Below, piece after piece: positions 26,453-35,289 of a stretch of 64,000 nt of DNA (position 1 is the stretch's first letter; every line of letters starts with the position of its first letter). The notes beneath the pieces are model-generated. The model was not told the origin of the DNA. It searched no databases and was given only the letters and a program-made list of their open reading frames with translations. The stretch is from an uncultured Clostridia bacterium. Lineage in GTDB: Bacteria > Bacillota > Clostridia > Christensenellales > Borkfalkiaceae. Location of the stretch: assembly GCA_947626575.1 (NCBI GenBank), contig CANQSR010000004.1:1-64000 (forward strand). Direction: 5' to 3'. The position numbers and the translations under genes were made by a program.

Positions 26453-27877
26453 TTAACGGTTCTTGTACTCGTCATATTGCTTCTGCATCTTATCTTGGAG
26501 CGTAGTAAGCACATCGTCCGTGAAATAGGTGAGAGGCGTCTTGGAGTTCCACATCAACGTCAATTCTGTTTCGAGTTCCTGCAACCAAAGATCATTGTAA
26601 GTATTGTACTTCGCGGGTCTGAAACCATGCGAACCCGTCACCACGTCGAGGAAGACCCCGCGGGTGGAAGGCGAATAGATCCCATCGTTCGCAGGATCGC
26701 GATAATCGGCTTCCTTCCCGGTTTCAAGCGGAAGAGAAATCAACTGCTCTCTTACGAAATAGTTCTGCGACTTCGGGGTAAGGCCGGAAATAGCAATGCG
26801 CTTTGCGATCTCAGCCTTTTCGGGATTTTCCGCATCCTCTGCGCAATTCTTGGAAACAACAAACCCTGCGGAGGTGATAGAACCCTGCCAATTTGTGCTA
26901 CCATCCTGGGTGGGCCAAGGCATCACGCCCCATTCATAGTTCTGTTGCTTTGCATAATCGTTGTGTTCAGCGATTTCCCAAGAACCGACAAGGGAATAGA
27001 AGCCCATCTTGTTGCCGGTAAACGCAGCATAGCCATCTTCACCGTGATAGGCGCCGGCGGCAATGAGTTTTGCTTCGACTTCGATTGCCTTTTTCATATC
27101 GGCCGATTTGAGATCGACGACCGTACCTTGCTCTTTGCCCTTGGAAAGATCGATAAGGTCTACGCCGAACGATTTTGCAATGATTTCGATCGCGGGAACA
27201 TCCGTTGCGTATTGGTTGGGTTCCGTCGTATCCGAATCGTGGATCATCTGGCAGATCGTAATGAATTCGTCCCAAGTATAAGTGCCTTTCGCCTGTGCAT
27301 CGGAAGCGAATTTGCCTTCCCAAGGAAGATCGATGTTCGCCGCTTTGAATTCTGCTCTGTACCTTTCAAGGAAGGTCTTGTTGTAGCCGAGCTGCTGGGT
27401 GGAGAGGTCCTTGGGGAAAGCATAAAGGTCGTCATTTTCATTGCCAAGCTCGCCCGTCGTGGGATTATAACGATACATATCAAGTGCGGCCTTCTGAATG
27501 CCGCCAAGGTCAACAAAGTCCTGCTCATCCGCAAAGTCTTGCAGAGGAACGATGTGATCCTTATACTTAATGAGTTCGTTGGGACGGACATAGAAGATAT
27601 CGGGAATGTTGTTACGGTTGATCGCCGTATCAAGCGCCCCATAATAGTCGCCCGACTTCTGGTAAGTGAAATCGATCGAGTAATTGAGGCCATCTTCCTT
27701 TAACTCTGCTTCGAGATTACGGAAATAATCTGTGTAAACCTTGTTCTCGCGCGAGTTGCACAACAGCATCACCGAAATCGTGTGCGCGGAATCGCCGCCG
27801 CAACCTGCCAAAGCTCCTACGGTCGTCACAGCCATCAGTGTTGCCACTGCGACTGCTACAAATTTTGTCTTTTTCAT
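26453..27877 (-). CDS. sugar ABC transporter substrate-binding lipoprotein
   Basis: 474 residues, family 1 extracellular solute-binding protein. Signal peptide with lipobox ALAGC-GG (Cys about 25), then periplasmic-binding-protein folds: INRNNIPDIFYVRPNELIKY and GVMPWPTQDG with the Trp/Pro-rich segments common in sugar binders. It captures the oligosaccharide outside the membrane and delivers it to the two permeases. Good SD (GGAGG) before the ATG. Confidence 0.92.
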   Translation of the reverse strand: MKKTKFVAVAVATLMAVTTVGALAGCGGDSAHTISVMLLCNSRENKVYTDYFRNLEAELKEDGLNYSIDFTYQKSGDYYGALDTAINRNNIPDIFYVRPNELIKYKDHIVPLQDFADEQDFVDLGGIQKAALDMYRYNPTTGELGNENDDLYAFPKDLSTQQLGYNKTFLERYRAEFKAANIDLPWEGKFASDAQAKGTYTWDEFITICQMIHDSDTTEPNQYATDVPAIEIIAKSFGVDLIDLSKGKEQGTVVDLKSADMKKAIEVEAKLIAAGAYHGEDGYAAFTGNKMGFYSLVGSWEIAEHNDYAKQQNYEWGVMPWPTQDGSTNWQGSITSAGFVVSKNCAEDAENPEKAEIAKRIAISGLTPKSQNYFVREQLISLPLETGKEADYRDPANDGIYSPSTRGVFLDVVTGSHGFRPAKYNTYNDLWLQELETELTLMWNSKTPLTYFTDDVLTTLQDKMQKQYDEYKNR

Positions 27878-27931
27878 AACTTCCTCCTTGCTTTGATTTT
27901 TCTTTTTTATCTATTTCATCGGGTTTCCCCG

Positions 27932-30460
27932 TTATTCCCTTACCGATAAAAATTCCACGCCTTCGAGGCACGCATCTTCGCCGAGCGCTTCCGCCAAGAA
28001 GTACACCTTCCCGCTCCACGCCGGGCAGAAGTATGCGAGATCGGGGTCGCCGCCCTGCAACGAGGGCGCGCGCTTCCAATCCACAAGGCACCGCGCGAAC
28101 ACCCTGCCCCCCGTGACACAGGTCACCTTGACGTTGTGTCCCGTGAATTTGAGGTACCCTTCCCGCGCGGGGGCAAAGTCCATACACAGCGCGGCCTCGC
28201 TCTCCACCTTGCACGGGAGCGCGGCCTTCCCGCCGTCCGCCTTCATCGCGGTAAGCTCCCTTGCGGTGCGTACGCGCACGCGGCGCGGCTGTACGCGGTC
28301 AATATGCAAGAGCCGCAACGTGCCGCAATCCTGCGTCCATACGTGCTTGCGGTAGACGACGGTCAGTTGCGCCTCCCCGCCCTTTTGTATGTAGTCCGTG
28401 AGTTCGAACGTGCCGAAATCGCACATGCCGAGCTTCTTTCCGCCGAGATAGACGCAGACCTCGGCGGCCTCCGTCGTTTTGAGGATGAGGCGGTCCGCAC
28501 GGCGCACGGCCTTCACCGTATAGGAACATATGACGGGCTTGCGCGTGCTGTTCCACTTGTTGACGCCGATGCGCACGGGCATGGTACCCTCTAATTCAAT
28601 TCTTTCATCGCCGAACGAATCGAGCAGACGGAAATCGCAACGCTCTATGGTCTCTACCTCGGCCGCACCGAAGGAGAGCGCGCCCTTCTTGCAGGAGATC
28701 CTGAGCGCGGGAGACTGCGAGTCGTCGAAATTGCTGTGGCCCCACTTCTCGATCCCGATGAGATAGGTCCCGTCCGAAGCGGGAGGGAGCAGGACGTCGC
28801 GGCCGTCCGCATAGTAAGTTTCACTGCGCACGCCGTCGGCCGTCACGCGCATCATGTCGCAGGGATGCTCCACGAAGAGCTGCCCGCGCGGGATGCGGAC
28901 TTCGTACTCCGCAAGCCCCTCTCCGATGCCCAAAGCGCCGAAATGGGTCCCCTTTTCCGCCTTTACTTCGCGGCGGGCGGGAAGCGTGGCCGTCCCGAAC
29001 GCAGAGAGTTTTTCCGCACTGTATTCCCCCATGCGCGGGGGATCGTTTGCGAGCAGGCGGAGCGAACCCTCGCGGTCCGTAAAGCGGACCTTAACGCCGT
29101 TCACCGAAGTATCCTCACGGATGAGGCGTTCGCCGTCCCCGAAATCCAGCCCGATGCAGGGCGCGCCATCCGCATAGAATACGAGCGAATTTGCGTCCGC
29201 ATAGATGGGTTCGCAGTTTGCCTGCGTAAGCGTTGCGGGGATACCATGTCCGCGGAGAGACCAATCAAACAGGAAGAACGGCGCCGTCTGCGGACGCACG
29301 GTTGCCGTGACGGTCCTGCCGTGATAGGTGAACGAGATCTCGCCGCCTTCGGAAAACGCGGGAACGCATACGGCCGCGCCGCCCCCCATCAGGGAGAGGA
29401 CGCGCAATCCGCCCTCCGTCGTCGTGAATGCGCAACGCGCGGGGACGACCGTCTCGCGTGCGGGCAACGCGCCCGCCATGGCCTGCCCCGTCACCCGCAA
29501 AAATGCGGAGAACAGCAACGCCTCTTCCGCCTCCGGGCGGTAATTTCCCGCCGCGTCGATCATGGACCAGAAGTCGTATGCCGTCATGATGAAGGAATCG
29601 GGCAATCCCCAATTGTTGACCGCCTGAAAATGATCGAAATTGTTCCCCGCGACCTGGTTGTAGGCGCCGAGCAGCTTCGCCCCGCAGGAGAGTTCCCTGC
29701 GCAGAAGGAAGTGGTCGCGGTTGGTCTCGGAGACGAGGAGCGGCCTATTCATCTCCCCGAAGCGGAACGCGTAGTTTTGAAGCTCCGCATCGAAGGTGGG
29801 GTCGAGGCTGTCGGGATAGCAGTTCAGGGTGCCGTCCACGCCCTCGCACCCGATCGCGCCCGCGCGCGCAACGCTATATTGCCCTGCGCAACAAAAACGA
29901 GGGATGCCGCCACAGTAGCCCTGCGTCATGCCCTGCAAGGCAGAAATGTATGCCTGCGGGTCGGGACAATCGAAGAAATCCAGCTCGTTTTCGAGCTGTA
30001 ACAGGATGATGGGGCCGCCGTTTTCGTAAGAAAAGGGCGAGATGACCGTGAGGATGGCATCATACCACCGCTTGACTTCCGCTAAAAAGCGGGGATCCGC
30101 GCAGCGGATGGGCATATCCGATTCGAGGATGCGGGCGGGCAGACCGCCGCCGTTCCACTCCGAACAGATATAGGGGCCGGGGCGCGCGATCACCATGAGG
30201 CCTGCGTCCTTCAATTCTTGCAGGAAAAACGCAACGTCCTTTTCTCCCGAAAAATCGAACGAACCGTCCGGCTGTTCATGATAATTCCACGGGAAATACA
30301 CGTCGACGCAATGATACCCGACTGCTTTCAGTTTCATGATGCGGTCGTGCCACACCGCACGCGGGAGACGGAAATAGAAGAGCGAGCCGCATAACAAAAC
30401 CTGATATTCGCCCCCGATCCAAACGCCCTCTTTTGTTAATTTGACCTGCCCGTTCTTCAT
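27932..30460 (-). CDS. GH35 beta-galactosidase
   Basis: 842 residues from the ATG at 30460; the longer frame lacks a ribosome site and covers the promoter leader. The N-terminal TIM barrel has CGSLFYFRLPRAVW, ARPGPYICSEWNGGGLP (93-109) and LLQLENEL (153-160) with acid/base Glu159. PLLVSETNRDHF carries the candidate nucleophile Glu. Jelly-roll domains fill the C-terminal half. There is no signal peptide, so it works on imported galactosides, releasing terminal beta-linked galactose. It is the first gene behind the locus promoter, followed by the ABC importer 54 nt on. GH35 also contains exo-beta-glucosaminidases, but galactose specificity fits the locus. Confidence 0.88.
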   Translation of the reverse strand: MKNGQVKLTKEGVWIGGEYQVLLCGSLFYFRLPRAVWHDRIMKLKAVGYHCVDVYFPWNYHEQPDGSFDFSGEKDVAFFLQELKDAGLMVIARPGPYICSEWNGGGLPARILESDMPIRCADPRFLAEVKRWYDAILTVISPFSYENGGPIILLQLENELDFFDCPDPQAYISALQGMTQGYCGGIPRFCCAGQYSVARAGAIGCEGVDGTLNCYPDSLDPTFDAELQNYAFRFGEMNRPLLVSETNRDHFLLRRELSCGAKLLGAYNQVAGNNFDHFQAVNNWGLPDSFIMTAYDFWSMIDAAGNYRPEAEEALLFSAFLRVTGQAMAGALPARETVVPARCAFTTTEGGLRVLSLMGGGAAVCVPAFSEGGEISFTYHGRTVTATVRPQTAPFFLFDWSLRGHGIPATLTQANCEPIYADANSLVFYADGAPCIGLDFGDGERLIREDTSVNGVKVRFTDREGSLRLLANDPPRMGEYSAEKLSAFGTATLPARREVKAEKGTHFGALGIGEGLAEYEVRIPRGQLFVEHPCDMMRVTADGVRSETYYADGRDVLLPPASDGTYLIGIEKWGHSNFDDSQSPALRISCKKGALSFGAAEVETIERCDFRLLDSFGDERIELEGTMPVRIGVNKWNSTRKPVICSYTVKAVRRADRLILKTTEAAEVCVYLGGKKLGMCDFGTFELTDYIQKGGEAQLTVVYRKHVWTQDCGTLRLLHIDRVQPRRVRVRTARELTAMKADGGKAALPCKVESEAALCMDFAPAREGYLKFTGHNVKVTCVTGGRVFARCLVDWKRAPSLQGGDPDLAYFCPAWSGKVYFLAEALGEDACLEGVEFLSVRE

Positions 30461-30567
30461 ATACCTACCGCCCTTCCCGTGCTTCCGATTCTCCGCGGAC
30501 CCATTTGAGCGGCCCGACCGAATCTCACACATTGTTATTTATTCACAAAAAATGTTCTTTTGGTGAT

Positions 30568-30596
30568 ACTATACGCCGCCCGCGAAGCGAAGTCAA
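30568..30596 (-). promoter_or_regulatory. promoter of the galactan locus
   Basis: On the minus strand TTGACT (30591-30596), a 17-bp spacer and TATAGT (30568-30573). The predicted start near 30561 leaves a leader of about 100 nt before GH35, containing an AT-rich stretch with ACATT/AATGT inverted elements. It is the only strong promoter I see upstream of the 20-kb minus-strand run. The remaining gap to 30909 holds no convincing gene. Confidence 0.7.
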
Positions 30597-30909
30597 CAGG
30601 AGTTTGGAAAAAGAGAATATTATCCATATTTGCCCCCTGAAATTTCTCGAAAATACTGAACGAGCAGACAGGATTTCCCTGTTTTATCATTATTATGAAT
30701 ATTTTTCGGGAGGCATATTTCATATTTTCGGAGTGAAGATAAACCGCGTCGGCAGTAAAAAAATACCGATGAGCCTTGGTATTTCGTAATACGGCGGGCA
30801 TCTGCGGGCAGAGGCCGCCCCCTCATCGCGGGCGGAGCCGCGTGAAGTGGCGACGGGCGCGCCAAACAAAATCCACCGCACGGTCATATGTTGGAATGAG
30901 GTGAAAAAA

Positions 30910-31947
30910 ATGACGGTGACACTTGCCATGATCGTGCGCGATGAGGAGGCCGTGCTTGCGCGCTGTCTCGATGCGGCCGCTCCCCTTGCGGATGAAGTCG
31001 TCATCCTCGATACGGGGTCGGCGGATAACACGGCGGAGATCGCGCGGCGGTATACCGGCCGCGTATATGAGGCGGTCTGGGAAGATGACTTCGCGGCGGC
31101 GCGCAATCTCGCCTTCTCCAAGGCCGCGGGCGACTACATTCTGTGGCTGGACGCCGACGACGTCGTTCCGCCTGAGAGCGCGGAGCAATTTCTTCTGCTC
31201 AAAAAGCGGTTGGAGACCGAACGCCCCGATACGGTGATGTGTCCCTATCAAACGGGCGGCATCACCTATGAGCGCGAGCGCATCGTAAAGAGGTGCGCAG
31301 ACGCAAAATGGAGGGGGCATGTCCACGAATGTATCGCACCGTTCGGGAAAATCATACATGACGGGTTCACCGTCGTACACATGCAGACGGAGAAAGACAG
31401 GGGCTGGCGCAACCTGCGCATTTACCAGAAGTGGGCGGAAAAAGAGACGCTTGGCGGGCGCGATCTGTTCTATTACGGCCGCGAACTCTTCTATCACAAG
31501 CTCTATACGGAGGCCGAAGCCGTACTCGCCGCAATGCTCGCGGGCGAGGGGTGGTACGTCAACAAGATCGCGGCGTGCGAGGTGCTTGCGGATATCAAAC
31601 TTGCGCAAAATGACGGCGACGGCGCGCTCGACGCGCTCTTTTCCAGCTTCCGCTACGGCGAGCCGCGCGCCTTCATCCTCTGCAAGATCGGCGCGGTATT
31701 CAAAGAACGCGGCGAATACCGCACGGCGGCATATTGGTTCGAGCGCGCGCTCAGTTGCCCCGACCACACGCGCGAGGGCGACTTCGAGCGGCCCGATTGC
31801 CGCGGCATCACGCCCGCGTTAGAACTCGTTTGGCTATACCATGTCTTGGGTGAACATGCAAAATCGCTTGCGATGCACAAAAAATCGGAGGCCTTGGCCC
31901 CCGATCATCCGTCGGTCATTTATAACAAAAACTTCTTTGGGGAATAG
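30910..31947 (+). CDS. family 2 glycosyltransferase with TPR-like C-terminus
   Basis: 345 residues. The N-terminal GT-A domain starts TVTLAMIVRDEEAVLARCL and has EVVILDTGSADNT (nucleotide-sugar binding) and LWLDADDVVPP, the DxD-type metal site (near 80-84). The C-terminal 130 residues are helical and TPR-like (KSLAMHKKSEALAPDHPS), as in the SunS-like or protein-glycosylating GT2 subgroup. Start chosen at the ATG after GAGGTG rather than a longer frame. It is cytoplasmic and transfers sugar to an unknown acceptor. It is alone on the plus strand between the galactan locus and the restriction-modification genes. Confidence 0.85.
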   Translation: MTVTLAMIVRDEEAVLARCLDAAAPLADEVVILDTGSADNTAEIARRYTGRVYEAVWEDDFAAARNLAFSKAAGDYILWLDADDVVPPESAEQFLLLKKRLETERPDTVMCPYQTGGITYERERIVKRCADAKWRGHVHECIAPFGKIIHDGFTVVHMQTEKDRGWRNLRIYQKWAEKETLGGRDLFYYGRELFYHKLYTEAEAVLAAMLAGEGWYVNKIAACEVLADIKLAQNDGDGALDALFSSFRYGEPRAFILCKIGAVFKERGEYRTAAYWFERALSCPDHTREGDFERPDCRGITPALELVWLYHVLGEHAKSLAMHKKSEALAPDHPSVIYNKNFFGE

Positions 31948-31992
31948 CCCCGCCGCCATGCACAATGAAGCGAAACGTCGGCTGACGCGCGT

Positions 31993-33126
31993 TCATTTCG
32001 ATGTTGCCGGTATAACGCTAATGGTCGTCAGCCGTTTGATTTTATCTATCAGTCCGCGTTTTATTTCGTAAATTTGCTTATATCTTTCTGCGATTTCACG
32101 CTGTTTATCTAAATCATAGGAGCCATCGCCTTTCAGCGGGATAGGCACCATGATATTAAGATTTTTTATCATTGTACTGTTGAGTTTTGTGAATTCATTT
32201 CTCCCGAACGCACCGACTCTGCCTTTTTTATTTTTTCTGAAAATTGGCTCTAAATAGTATTTCAAATACAGCAAATCAAGTTTATCGGTGTACTCCTCGT
32301 TGATAGACATCACACACCTATCGCCATTGATCGAAAATCGGCCGTTTATGATCGTGATATACCCCGCGCATCCATTTTTTGAGTAAGTAAGAAATTCACC
32401 GTCGTAATCATAATTTTCGATATGGGCAATCGGATCAACGGTATTGGCGGAATAAATAGGATATGTACCCTTATGCTTTTGGCACCATGCCTTTGTATAG
32501 GAGGCGTTGCCGTTGTGGTGCGTTACGATATCGTTCAATGGTTTGTCGGCATATGTAACGCCCTCCTCTTTGTCTATGCGGATCAATAGCTGTTGTACCT
32601 CATAGATTCTGCCCAATAATTTCTGCCTTTGGTTTTCTATTTCGCTATAAATCCCCGCGAGCCTTTGCTGCTCTTCGAGATCGTAGGACCCGTCGCCTTT
32701 CAGGGGAATGACGATTTTCAATTTTTTCAGCTTCCCCTTTCCTGCTTTCCGGGAAAAATCAAAGGAATGAAACCCCGGAGAAAACAAAATTGCATATCTG
32801 AGATAATACAAGTCGATATCCGAAGCGATCTCTTCGAACGGAAGGAGCGGGATAACTTTTTCGGACAGCGAAAAGTGTCCTCTTCTATAAAAAATTGCCG
32901 TTGATCCATCTATATTCCAAGTAAGGCAGTCATCGAAGTATTTTATCCCCTCCAAGTTGTCCGCAATGAATCCGTAGCTAACCTCATTCTCGCATAGAGA
33001 GGCCCCGTACACGGGTATATCCCCTTTATGCAACTCGATGAACGACTTGGTGAGGGTACTGCCGTTTGTCTTGGATAACCTGAAATCAATGATTTCTTCC
33101 AATTTCCGTTCTACGATTTCAGACAC
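31993..33126 (-). CDS. hsdS: type I restriction-modification specificity subunit
   Basis: 377 residues with two target-recognition halves, each ended by the same IPLKGDGSYDL segment (about 140-150 and again near 340) followed by helical conserved regions (EEQQRLAGIYSEIENQRQKLL and DKQREIAERYKQIYEIKRGLI). These are the coiled helices that space the two DNA half-sites. It overlaps the methylase gene by 16 nt. Target sequence unknown. The near-identical internal repeats could allow recombination of recognition domains. Confidence 0.9.
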   Translation of the reverse strand: MSEIVERKLEEIIDFRLSKTNGSTLTKSFIELHKGDIPVYGASLCENEVSYGFIADNLEGIKYFDDCLTWNIDGSTAIFYRRGHFSLSEKVIPLLPFEEIASDIDLYYLRYAILFSPGFHSFDFSRKAGKGKLKKLKIVIPLKGDGSYDLEEQQRLAGIYSEIENQRQKLLGRIYEVQQLLIRIDKEEGVTYADKPLNDIVTHHNGNASYTKAWCQKHKGTYPIYSANTVDPIAHIENYDYDGEFLTYSKNGCAGYITIINGRFSINGDRCVMSINEEYTDKLDLLYLKYYLEPIFRKNKKGRVGAFGRNEFTKLNSTMIKNLNIMVPIPLKGDGSYDLDKQREIAERYKQIYEIKRGLIDKIKRLTTISVIPATSK

Positions 33127-34430
33127 TTGACGGCCTCCCCGTAATTATTGATGTCTGCAACGACCTCCTTCAAATAGTCGCCAAATTCATCTAAATCCAT
33201 CGTGACATCCGCCTTTTTAACACCCATCTTGACTTTTTCTTCATCTGTCCATCTTTTTTCTATATCCCACGCAGAGTGTTCCGCAAATGAATCGATTTGC
33301 AAAAGTTTCAGTTTGGGATCGCTTTCAAATATCGGCTTCAAGTAAGGTTCAAGTTTATTTTTATCCTTACAACTACGGAAAAGATTATATTTGGTGATCG
33401 CCGTTTGGAAGTCGTTATCGTCGATATCAAACCTGTAAACGTCAAGCGTTTCCCCGATAGTAGCACAATAATAAGCGAATACCGGATAATCCTGTTTCCT
33501 GGAAACGTCTTGCTTTTTCCTCAGAGTCATGATATATGTTTTCTTGGGCGTATTGAAAAAGGTATTGATGGGAAGCGATATGATTGCTTCGATATAGCAA
33601 TTGGTTATGATAAATTCATGTAGACGCTTATTCCCGATATTGGTAAAGATGCCGTCCGGCAATACAATATTGGCGATCCCGTTGGGTTTGAGAGATTTAA
33701 TGATCCATTCGAGGAATAGGCCCTCCACGCCTAACCCCCTTTCGGTATAATATTCCGTATCCCTGGCCGTTTGGGAAATCAAGGCACTCTGATAGTAGGG
33801 GGGATTTGCAAGGATCACATCGTATTGCTTTCCGTCGATCCTTTCCAAAGTTCCCAAAATGGTTTTACTCGAATAATATGTCTCATTCAGAAGTTCCTGG
33901 GAGATCGTCTTTATGTTCGCAAGCGTATTGTTTTCCTTAAACAACGACGAGAAATAGATCATCGTATTTGCTTTGGCAAGGATGGTGGTTAAATCATAGC
34001 CGCTCGTCGATCCCTTCTCATCCATCTCTTTCTCATATCCGTATAGCTTGATTTTTTTAACTACGTGTCCGTTCTTAAAAGTAAACGGCTCATCTATCTT
34101 CAACGCGGCTTCAAGCAAAAATTTTCCCACTCCGCAAGCCGGATCGCAAATTTCATCCCCCTCCTTGATATCGACCATGTCTACCATCCCCTTTACAATT
34201 TTCAAGGGGGTAAAATATTTCCCTGCATTCTCCTTCGTTCTTTCTTGTTTTGTAAAGGTCTCGAATAATTTTGACTTGAAATCTCGGTTGATATCGATAA
34301 ATTTCCCTTCCGTGTTTTCGTATTCCTTAAAAAGCTTCATGACCTCATAGAAGGTAGTTGCATCCGCATTATTACTGATATAGTTGCCGTCGGCGTCCTT
34401 TTCGGCATGAAATACAAATCCGTTGATCAC
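33111..34430 (-). CDS. hsdM: type I N6-adenine DNA methyltransferase (frameshifted C-terminal part)
   Basis: 439 residues from a GTG overlapping the upstream stop. It has the methyltransferase motifs DPACGVGKFLLEAA (SAM binding) and LANPPYYQSA (NPPY catalytic motif), preceded by the GKYFTPLKIVKGMV helix typical of HsdM. The frame continues sensibly upstream of the GTG (KISKLFPEAPDKTSV), which shows that this and the preceding gene were one protein of about 697 residues, split by a one-base loss in a C/G run at 34474-34476. If the GTG is used, a shortened methylase could still be made. No HsdR motor lies nearby. Confidence 0.85.
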   Translation of the reverse strand: MINGFVFHAEKDADGNYISNNADATTFYEVMKLFKEYENTEGKFIDINRDFKSKLFETFTKQERTKENAGKYFTPLKIVKGMVDMVDIKEGDEICDPACGVGKFLLEAALKIDEPFTFKNGHVVKKIKLYGYEKEMDEKGSTSGYDLTTILAKANTMIYFSSLFKENNTLANIKTISQELLNETYYSSKTILGTLERIDGKQYDVILANPPYYQSALISQTARDTEYYTERGLGVEGLFLEWIIKSLKPNGIANIVLPDGIFTNIGNKRLHEFIITNCYIEAIISLPINTFFNTPKKTYIMTLRKKQDVSRKQDYPVFAYYCATIGETLDVYRFDIDDNDFQTAITKYNLFRSCKDKNKLEPYLKPIFESDPKLKLLQIDSFAEHSAWDIEKRWTDEEKVKMGVKKADVTMDLDEFGDYLKEVVADINNYGEAVKCLKS

Positions 34431-35203
34431 CGACGTCTTATCCGGCGCTTCGGGAAAGAGTTTGCTGATTTTTCCCTTGGCTCATGGATGTATCTGTAAA
34501 GCACCTCATCCTTGGTTCTGCCTTGCTCACGATATAGATTCCAAATGTAATCAAAATTTTCAGTGGGGGCAAGAATATTGATATCCGACAGATATTTGAA
34601 TAAAAACAGCTCGACAAAGGTATATAAGCTGTCTTTGGGCGTCGTAAATTTGATATTTTTAAGCAGGCCGCCTATCTTTTTTGCAAGATTTGTCGGATCC
34701 GAGTATTTTATTTGCCGAAGGCAATCGTTTGTTTCGGAAAGATCGATCGTTAAACGTTCGATCAAAGTTGCAATTTTTCTTTCCTCGATCTTAGGTTGTA
34801 TCGCTGCTCTTACTTCATTTCCTTCTTCATCGAGGATCCGCCGAGAAGTCAAAGCATTCACCCACACGAATTTCGATCCGTCGGTAGCCACAAATATTTT
34901 TACGCCAAGCTCTTTGGCTACATCAATTTCCTGATGAATGGCCGCCTCAACTTTTTCATCGGTATTAAACTCACTCGGAAGTTTGCATTCAATATAGACG
35001 ATGACTTTTTTGGAACTATCGACGATGAGGACATCGGGCTTTTTCCCCTTGTTCTTCACGAATGCCCTGACTTTACCGCAGTTGATCCTTTTTGCCTTGA
35101 TCAAATCACCGATCGTCGTTGCTCCGAGGCTTAAACATTCATATTTATCGAGGATTGTGACACTATTCGAAAACAGGTCATTTTGAATCGTCTGTTCAGA
35201 CAT
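34427..35203 (-). CDS. HsdR_N-like nuclease-fold N-terminal part of the split methyltransferase
   Basis: 258 residues, starting MSEQTIQNDLF after GGAGG. The region with GKKPDVLIVD and VIVYIECKLPSE (about 55-80) is the PD...(D/E)xK core of the HsdR N-terminal nuclease domain, known as an N-terminal fusion on some N6-methylases. After YRYIHEPR the frame turns into SANSFPKRRIRRR and stops, whereas the next frame reads GKISKLFPEAPDKTSV straight into hsdM. A missing G in GGGG restores one protein. DNA here is much poorer in GC than the flanks, which suggests lateral gain. Confidence 0.82.
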   Translation of the reverse strand: MSEQTIQNDLFSNSVTILDKYECLSLGATTIGDLIKAKRINCGKVRAFVKNKGKKPDVLIVDSSKKVIVYIECKLPSEFNTDEKVEAAIHQEIDVAKELGVKIFVATDGSKFVWVNALTSRRILDEEGNEVRAAIQPKIEERKIATLIERLTIDLSETNDCLRQIKYSDPTNLAKKIGGLLKNIKFTTPKDSLYTFVELFLFKYLSDINILAPTENFDYIWNLYREQGRTKDEVLYRYIHEPREKSANSFPKRRIRRR

Positions 35204-35289
35204 GGGCGAACCTCCGTTTGTAAAGTTTGTTAATTTATTCGGTTATAGAGAAAAGGTTATCTGGATGAGAAATGAAATGTATGATACGT

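Noticed and set aside
30535-30801. 88-codon minus-strand frame in the gap before GH35
   Set aside because: No ribosome site, no motif, and it overlaps the GH35 promoter.
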